From: Closterium sp. Naga37s-1
Taxonomy: Eukaryota > Streptophyta > Zygnematophyceae > Desmidiales > Closteriaceae
DNA length: 64,000 bases
Reading direction: 5' to 3'
Assembly: GCA_947471745.1 (NCBI GenBank)
Contig: CANJKZ010000264.1
Location: 69,501 to 133,500 of the forward strand
Below, one piece after another: positions 58,101 to 64,000 of this stretch. A program made the translations under genes and the position numbers. Position 1 is the stretch's first letter; the number at the start of each line of letters is the position of its first letter. Under the pieces are notes generated by a model. The model had not been told where the DNA came from, made no database searches, and saw only the letters and a program-made list of their open reading frames with translations.

Positions 58101-61015
58101 GGAGTGCGGTAGGGGAAGAGGCGGTAGAAGGGGACTGACTCGTCGAACGTGACGTCCTGGGAGGACAGAACACGACGAGAGGAGGGGTGGTAGAACTGCC
58201 ACCCTGGGGCGTCAGGGGGGAAGCCGAGGAAGACACAGGGAGCAGCACGAGGGGACAGCTTGTCCGCAGACAAGTCGCGGACAAACGCCCGAGATCCCCA
58301 GACACGGAACGCAGACGCATCGCCGACCTTCCCCGTCCACAGCAGAGCTGGGGAGGTCTCCGGCCGGGAGACCCTGGGGTGAAGGTTGATCTGATGCGCC
58401 GCGTACCGAGCCGCAAACGGCCACAGAAAATGGGGGGCAGCCGCATGCATCATGGACGTACGAGCGACGTCCATGACCATGCCAATGCGGCGCTCAGCAA
58501 TCCCATTTTGCTGTGGAGAGTCCGGAAGCGTAAAGGTCTGGCGGATGCCTCGTGCACGACAGTAGGCTCACAGAAGGCCAGAGGAGAACTCTCCACCTCG
58601 GTCAGAGTGCAGACGCAGAACAGGAAAGTCCGAGCCAAAGCTCCTCCTGAGCTGGAGACGAGCTGCGCGGATCCAGTCGATCAACACCTCAGTGACATCA
58701 CCCTTGCTGCGCAAGGGGAAGACTGTGGTGTAACGCGAGTAGTCGTCAACCACCAGCAGGAAGTAGCGCTCGTGACCCTGCCCACGGACGCGGGCCGGGC
58801 CCCACACGTCCATGTGAAGCGTCTGCAGAGGAGCCTCTGTCGGGGGAAACTGGGAGGAGTGAGGGGCAGCCCGGAGCCGCCCCTCGACACAGGGGACACA
58901 GGAAGGTCCGGGTCCCGAAGGAAGGGGAGGGAGAGACAGGGGAAGACCAGAGACAAGGACACGGGAAGCCATGCCCCGAAGACGAGGCAAGGAGGGGTGG
59001 CCAAGACGGTGGTGCCAAAGGAGAGTCTCGTGAGACAGGCGGCGACACGAGCAGGGGGCAGACTCAGGACCAGACCTGGACGCAGCAGCAAACACCTGAC
59101 CCGACGCAGCTACCTGGCCAGACGCAGGGACAGGAGGAGACTCAGTGGTCAGGGTGTAGAGACTCGACCCCGGCCGACGCGAAAACGTGGCCAGGTGTCG
59201 GCCTGTGCGGGCGTCCGAGCAGTGGGTCACCCGCTGACTCGCAGGAGTAAACTGGTGAACCCCCGCATCCTGCAGGTCAGCACCACTCACCAAGTTCGTC
59301 GAGAACGAGGGGAGGTACAGACCAGACAAGGTGCCCGAGGGGGCAGCCGGACACGGGAGGACAGTGGAGAAGTGAGAGAGGACAGGACCCCCAGAGGGGT
59401 CAGCCAGGGAGACTGCAACCGGCCGGCCAAGCGGCGTGAGTGTGGTGCGGTCTCGAAAGAAGGAGCGAGAAGCTCCTGAGTCAAGTGTGAAGGTGAGGGA
59501 GGCCGAAGCCGACGCAGTACCTGAGAGCGCAGCCTCACCAGTACCGGAGAGTGCAGACGCACTGGCACCTAGAGCAGCAGCCGCAGAAGTACCTGGCGCA
59601 GCAGTACCAATGCCCGGGTCGGGCGGGAAACACCGGTAACAGTCACCCTCCTCACTAATAGTCACAGCATACATGGCAGCAAGAATAGCATCAAAGTCAA
59701 GATCAAAGATAGCTACGCCAGCCCTAGACAGCTCTCCCCAACGGGGAATCTCACTAGCCTCGGGGAACTGCTGACGCCAAGCGTCCGTCAGGCGGCCAAA
59801 GCAGCGCTGGGTGGGGTGGGCACCCCCACACTGCTCACCCGCGCGGTCGCCGGAACGAAGGACGTAGGTGCACGGACCAAAACCCCCACCCCGCTGACGC
59901 TGCGTGTACCACTCACGGAGCTGCTGGGGCGGGGGGATGTCCCGCGAACGCTGCTGCTGCTGTTGCTGCTGCTGCTGACGCTGGCCACCACCAGAGCCGC
60001 TACGCTGCGGGGCACCACCCCGACCAGCTCCACCCCCTCCGCCACCGCCGCCTCCACCTCCACCACCACCGCTGCCTCCGCTCCCACCGCTGCCGCCACC
60101 ACCGCCTCCTCCTCCGCTGCTGCCACCGCCACCACCGCCTCCGCCACCACTCCCACCGCCACCCCCACTCCCTCCGCCGCCTCCACCGCCACCCCCACCG
60201 CCCCCGCCAGTTCCACCCGCGCCCTTGCCCCCCTTGCCCCTGCCAGGGCGGCGTCTCCCGCTAGGGGCAGACGCCGTGCAGACCGACTCAAGACCCAGCA
60301 GGTCGGCAGCAGCAGCAGAGGCAACAGAGGGCAGCAGGGGGGAAGGAGAACACTCCTCAAAGATGGGGGTGCGAGGGTCACCACGAGAGGCTCCTACAGC
60401 GACGATGCTCTTCTCCGCCGCCAGGAGGGACTTCTCGAGGAGGTCGACAGTGAGAGTGGTGGGACAGACTGAGAGGAAGTGGTCCCTGACTACGCGAAGG
60501 GAGTCAGGGAGGCGTGTGACTATGTAATAGAGAGTGATGTACATGGGGGGGGGGTTCTTGGCGCAGAACTCAGCAGGAAGGGCGGCGCGGTAGCGAGTAT
60601 CACTAGTGCGGAGGTGCGTAATGAGGTCAGCGACAGTGGGAAAGGCAGCAAGGTCAGGAAAGAGGTACGGTAGCATGAGGCGGCTCAGGGCAGCAGTGGC
60701 AGGGGAAGAGTAGCGCGCAACTACAGCGTCGTACAAGGTCTGAGCACTCTTGTACTGACTAAAGTGCGCGCGCTCAGTGGTAGGTAGGTGGCGACGCACA
60801 GCAAGACGTGCAGCAGCATCGCGGGTGGCCCACTGAGAGCGAACAGTGGGGTCAGCATCAGCAGCAGGGGCAGGAGAGGCGCCAGAGGTGAGGTCAAAGA
60901 GGGAAAGACCGTCCGCCCTATCGCACTGTAAGAACAGCTGCAGGTCGTCGACCCAGACCTCAAAGTCAATGGCTCGACCCTCAGCGTCAAAAGCGAGGAC
61001 ACTAGGGGTAGCCAT
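55139..61015 (-). CDS. Copia C gag-pol coding region (fossil)
   Basis: ATG at 61015 (MATPSVLAFDAEGRAIDFEV), same domain series as A: gag core, a glycine tract of about 80 residues, the C-X13-C-X3-H-X4-C cluster (near 59790-59870), protease LDSGASRSFFRDR, GAG-pre-integrase, integrase, repeat-coded linker (about 57715-57965), RT with YVDDLVFA near 56115 and RNase H with HADASWADD and YVDNKAM. Very similar in sequence to A. Two or three breaks, otherwise full length. Confidence 0.9.
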
Positions 61016-61079
61016 GACGACGACAGTGTAGTAGTGCAAGCAGTAGGGGAAGGGCACGCAGTAACAGTGGTGCTGTGCT

Positions 61080-61805
61080 CACCAGGCAGGGCAGGTCGGG
61101 CGGCTCGGCAGTAGGGCGGCCCGGCAGCTGGGCGGCTCGGCGGCTCGGCTGCTGGGCGGCTCGGCTCCCGGGCGGCTCGGCGGCAGGGCGGCTCGACGGA
61201 AGGGCGGCTCGGCGGCAGGGCGGCTCGGCGGCTCGGCTCCCGGGCGGCTCGGCGGCAGGGCGGCTCGGCGGCAGGGCGGCTCGGCTCCCGGGCGGCTCGG
61301 CGGCTGGGCGGATCGGCTGCTCTGCTGCTGGGCGGCTCGGCTGCGCTGCTGCTGGGCGGCTCGGCCGCTGTAGAGGAGTGGCGGGGCTTCTGCAGAGAAG
61401 GGCGGCGGGGCCGCTTGATAGGGCGGCGGGGCCGCTGATGGGGCGGCGGGGCCGCAAGGAAGGGCGGCGGGGCCGCTAGATAGGGCGGCGGGGCCGCGCG
61501 ATAGGGCGGCGGGGCCGCGAGGAAGGGCGGCGGGGCCGCTAGGTTGGGCGGCGGGGCTTCGCGATGGGGCGGCGAGGCCGCGAGGTAGAGCGGGGGGGGC
61601 CGCGCAATGGGGCGGCGAGGCCGCGAGTAAGGGCGGCGGGGCCGCTAGGTAGGACGGCGGGGCCGCGCAGTAGGGCGGCGAGGCCGCGAGGTAGGGCGGC
61701 GGGGCCGCTAGGTAGGGCGGCGGGGCCGCTAGGAGAGAGGCGGCGGGGCCGCGAAGACGGGCGGCGGGGCCGCTGAGACGAGTGGCGGGGCCGCAGTGAA
61801 GGGCC
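61080..61805 (-). repeat. GC-rich minisatellite leader of Copia C
   Basis: Tandem arrays on a 21-bp unit of the type agggcggcggggccgctaggt (about 61390-61790) and a second array on gggcggctcggcggc units (about 61090-61370). Positioned between gag and primer site, as in A and G. Confidence 0.9.
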
Positions 61806-61933
61806 GCAAGGGCGGCTCGACGAAGTGAGGGCCCGGAGCGCGACTCGGGCTGAGCGCGCTTCGGGCAGGAAAAAAAAAATTAGATGTGGTGGGCCCTAAG
61901 CACAGTTCCCAAGGGGGAACCTGCTCGATACCA

Positions 61934-62068
61934 TGAGAAGATTTGAACAAGAATGAATGAACTATGAATGAAGTGAGTACATATATGAAACCCTAATTGG
62001 GTTGTACCCCCTATGGGATACCCCACTATAGCCTACACAACAGCACAAGCTATATGTATGTTCTGACA
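61934..62068 (-). repeat. 5' LTR of Copia C, with adjoining primer-binding site
   Basis: 135 bp, identical to 54799-54933. The primer site tggtatcgagcagg (minus) is at 61920-61933. Confidence 0.95.
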
Positions 62069-62210
62069 TAAGCGCCGGCGCTTATGGCCGTTATTCAATT
62101 ACAAGTGCCACCCCTAAAAAAAATGATTTTATTATAGGCGCATATGCGCCTATATCCGGGGTAATACGGTAGTACCATTTTCTTGCCAGTCCACTAGATT
62201 AGGCTTTCTA

Positions 62211-62352
62211 TGCCAGTAGATCTGCACTGTGGATGCCCGATTGATCCTAAGGGGGGTTACAGGCACGTTCGCCTGGGGGGTTATGGGCGCACAAACCCGC
62301 TACACAAACAAGCCCTTTTATCCCAATGGTCCAAGTGGTTGGGATTCTGACA
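62211..62352 (+). repeat. Solo LTR of the TRIM family
   Basis: About 142 bp matching the 5' LTR of the TRIM at 36140: gatcctaaggggggttacagg, cctggggggttatgggcgca, acaagcccttttatcccaat and ggttgggattctgaca. No second LTR or primer site adjoins it, and no target duplication is visible, so it is older or truncated. Left end inferred by alignment. Confidence 0.65.
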
Positions 62353-62387
62353 TTGTACTTCAACAACACTAGGTTCTAACATTTTCG

Positions 62388-62648
62388 ATCCACATATTTT
62401 AGGATATTTCAGAGTTCTAGCTCCACCTTGTCAAGCGTGAATGTTGACCAAACCGACCAACGCATTATTTTCTCTGTGGAAATAAAGTGAATACCATATA
62501 TTTTCCTATTTCCTTTAATTATACCATTCCCTACCCCCCTACAAGGTTTTAACCTTTTGGATCTACGTAACTTGGCAGATACTGGCATTCCAGCCGTACA
62601 TGGTACCTGCACTACAGACGCATATACCGACCAAACACACCAGCGCAT
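62388..62648 (+). repeat. Repeat R, right copy
   Basis: Diverged direct copy of 35850-36103. Cut on the right by the LTR of Copia F. Confidence 0.75.
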
Positions 62649-62779
62649 TGTCAGAATACTGAACGAGAATGAATGCATTGAGCAGAAAGTTAGTACAAGT
62701 ATTAATCCTAATTAGGTTGTACCTCTTATAGGCTACCCCACTACAACCTACATAATATACGCATTATAACATTTTGACA
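62649..62779 (-). repeat. 3' LTR of Copia F
   Basis: 131 bp; related to but clearly diverged from the LTR of C (shared gtagtggggta and taattagg phrases). Partner LTR outside the window. Confidence 0.8.
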
Positions 62780-63015
62780 TACCCCCATAGGCAAAGTGGG
62801 GGAGAACAAGTGGTCACAAGACCAGTCAAGAAAAGCAAAGCAAGCTCAGGGTGGATCACGAAGTCACCACACATTCCGATCACAAGCAAATGGCCACAAG
62901 GCCAGTTCACATGCAGAGTTATATAAAAGAGAACAAACAATACAGTGATCATAACCTAGCAAGTGTAAGCATGCAGGTATATATATAGATAACAGTACAA
63001 GCAAAGTCACGCAAT

Positions 63016-64000
63016 GAGCAAGTGAGGCAAAGTAGGCACAAGGCCTAAAACAATATAGAAACGCTGATGATCACCAAGCTGAAGTGCCTTGGTGAATATA
63101 ACAGTAGTTTTGGCCCGAGTAGCCACGTAAGCAAGACGAAGCTGACCACGCTGCTGCAAATCTCAAGGAAGGAAGTAACGCAGAGCGATGTGCTATGTTT
63201 GTGCTCCAGTCTGTGCTCCTAACACAAGGCAATCATGGCCTTGTTGTCTACGTACAGAACTGGAGGAGAACGAGGCTGCTCTCCCAAGTCGGTCAGCAGG
63301 TAGGTGAGCCAGCGTAACTCCTATGCAGCCATGGCCCCTGCGTAGATCTCAGCCTCACAACTGGAACTGAGAACAGAAGACGAACGGGTAGACCGCCAAG
63401 AGACAGAGCCGGAGCCAAGGCTGAAGGTGTAACCGTGTGACGACCGCTGCGTAGCCAAGTCGTCAACCAAAAACGCGTCTGCGTGTACAGTGAGGACAAC
63501 TGGACCCCGTCCTCCAAGCACGAGCCCCATGCCCGAAGTACTGCACAAGTAGCGCAACACCCTCTTAGCGGCCTCCTAGTGCTCTGGTCGGTGTCTCCCG
63601 GGCGCAACGTAGTGTGCCAGGATGCTAAGAGAGTAGGCAAGGTCAGGTCGAGTGCAGGTTATCACGTACATGAGGCAGCCCATAAGCTCTGGATACGGGC
63701 CACTCGGCTCGACGGACTCGTCCGAAGGTGGAGCTGAGAGCGAGTGACCGGTAGGCAGAGGAGTGGACTGTGGCGAGGAGTACCGGAAGCCGAAGCGCTG
63801 AAGGACCTCGTGCACCATGTGTGACTGAGTCAGGATGATGGTGCGCCGTGCTCTGTCCCGGGTGATTTGCAAGCCAAGATAGCTGCGCAGCTCACCCAGG
63901 TCAGTGCAGGTGTGTCTCTTCTGCAACTCCGACTTCACAAGGGCCAGTGCCTCAATGTCAGCAGTGGCAAAAACCAAGTCGTCGACGTACACGAGGATGT
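63016..64000 (-). pseudogene. Copia F RT-RNase H fragment (fossil)
   Basis: Translations on minus show YVDDLVFATADIEALA, QKRHTCTDLGELRSYLGLQI, TCTRPDLAYSLSILA, GYTFSLGSGSVSWRSTRSSS and SSCEAEIYAGAMAA, close to element G. Several breaks; the rest lies beyond the window. Confidence 0.85.

Larger units (their letters stand above)
54799..62068 (-). mobile_element. Copia LTR retrotransposon C, complete, inserted in D
   Basis: 7270 bp, minus strand, same lineage as A and G. 135-bp LTRs (54799-54933, 61934-62068) that read identical base for base; target duplication taagc (54794-54798, 62069-62073). The identity implies a very recent insertion, though a 135-bp LTR is a weak clock. The coding region has about two or three breaks. 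Confidence 0.95.
36946..62169 (-). mobile_element. Pogo/Tigger-like DNA transposon D carrying nested insertions
   Basis: Terminal inverted repeats ccgtatggccccggatatag (36946 on) and ccgtattaccccggatatag (minus, ending 62169), each flanked by TA (36944-36945 and 62170-62171), the target duplication of pogo/Tc1-type elements. Subtracting J (36992-37707), G (40005-54153) and C (54799-62068) with their target duplications leaves about 3.07 kb, a normal size for an autonomous pogo element. It encodes a four-exon transposase on the minus strand. Gcgc-rich subterminal repeats are shared with E. Confidence 0.85.
62649..64000 (-). mobile_element. Copia element F, partial (3' LTR and pol end)
   Basis: Minus-strand member of the A/C/G lineage running off the right edge. 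3' LTR 62649-62779 (131 bp, on minus tgtcaaaatgtt to attctgaca), then the shared tatgggggt polypurine region, then RNase H and RT sequence. More diverged and with several breaks, so older than A, C and G. Confidence 0.88.

Noticed and set aside
58187-59479. 430-codon plus-strand open frame opposite Copia C integrase
   Set aside because: Antisense shadow; the same shadow appears opposite A and G.

Overview
This is nuclear DNA of a GC-rich eukaryote. Genes are split by GT-AG introns, the window is crowded with Ty1/copia retrotransposons, and the protein set looks green-lineage: an ExAD/exostosin-type GT47 pair with EGF-like repeats, a plant-type SDS22-like LRR protein, a UBP1/UBP2-type deubiquitinase and an MFSD12-type transporter. 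I infer a streptophyte, perhaps a charophyte alga of the Closterium type. The species is a guess.

Layout: (1) 1-9281 is a Copia element (B) split by a second Copia element (A, 793-8085, TSD ctcaa). (2) 9.28-10.7 kb is mostly featureless, with one possible terminal exon. (3) 10.7-35.5 kb is a gene island with five host genes, all on the minus strand: an intron-poor deubiquitinase (10714-16133), an 11-exon MFSD12-like transporter (16507-21249), a 4-exon LRR protein (23456-27564) and two tandem ExAD-like glycosyltransferase genes (28457-31522 and 31537-35502). A 590-bp imperfect palindrome and a tRNA-derived SINE lie between the transporter and the LRR gene. (4) 35.85-64 kb is a transposon graveyard. 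A pogo/Tigger-like DNA transposon (D, 36946-62169, about 3.07 kb once its inserts are subtracted) carries a hAT-type MITE (J), a Copia element (G) that itself carries another Copia element (H), and a further Copia element (C). Just left of D is a small relative of it (E) holding a 312-bp TRIM. To the right are a solo TRIM LTR and the edge of one more Copia (F).

The transposon boundaries rest on target-site duplications read from the sequence: ctcaa (A), gcgct (TRIM), gccggcgc (J), gaaca (G), ctggt (H), taagc (C) and TA (D). LTR pairs of C and G look identical by eye, H differs at about one site in 867 and A at three in 125, so these are young insertions.

For the transporter, LRR and deubiquitinase genes I could place every exon junction so that GT-AG ends and codon phase agree; the predicted proteins are 551, 940 and about 1732 residues. 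The host genes have no evident shared pathway. The most unusual points are the TRIM, the nested stack, the Copia lineage with very short LTRs and GC-rich minisatellite leaders, and in-frame TAG codons at glutamine-like positions in the pogo transposase and the ExAD-like genes.
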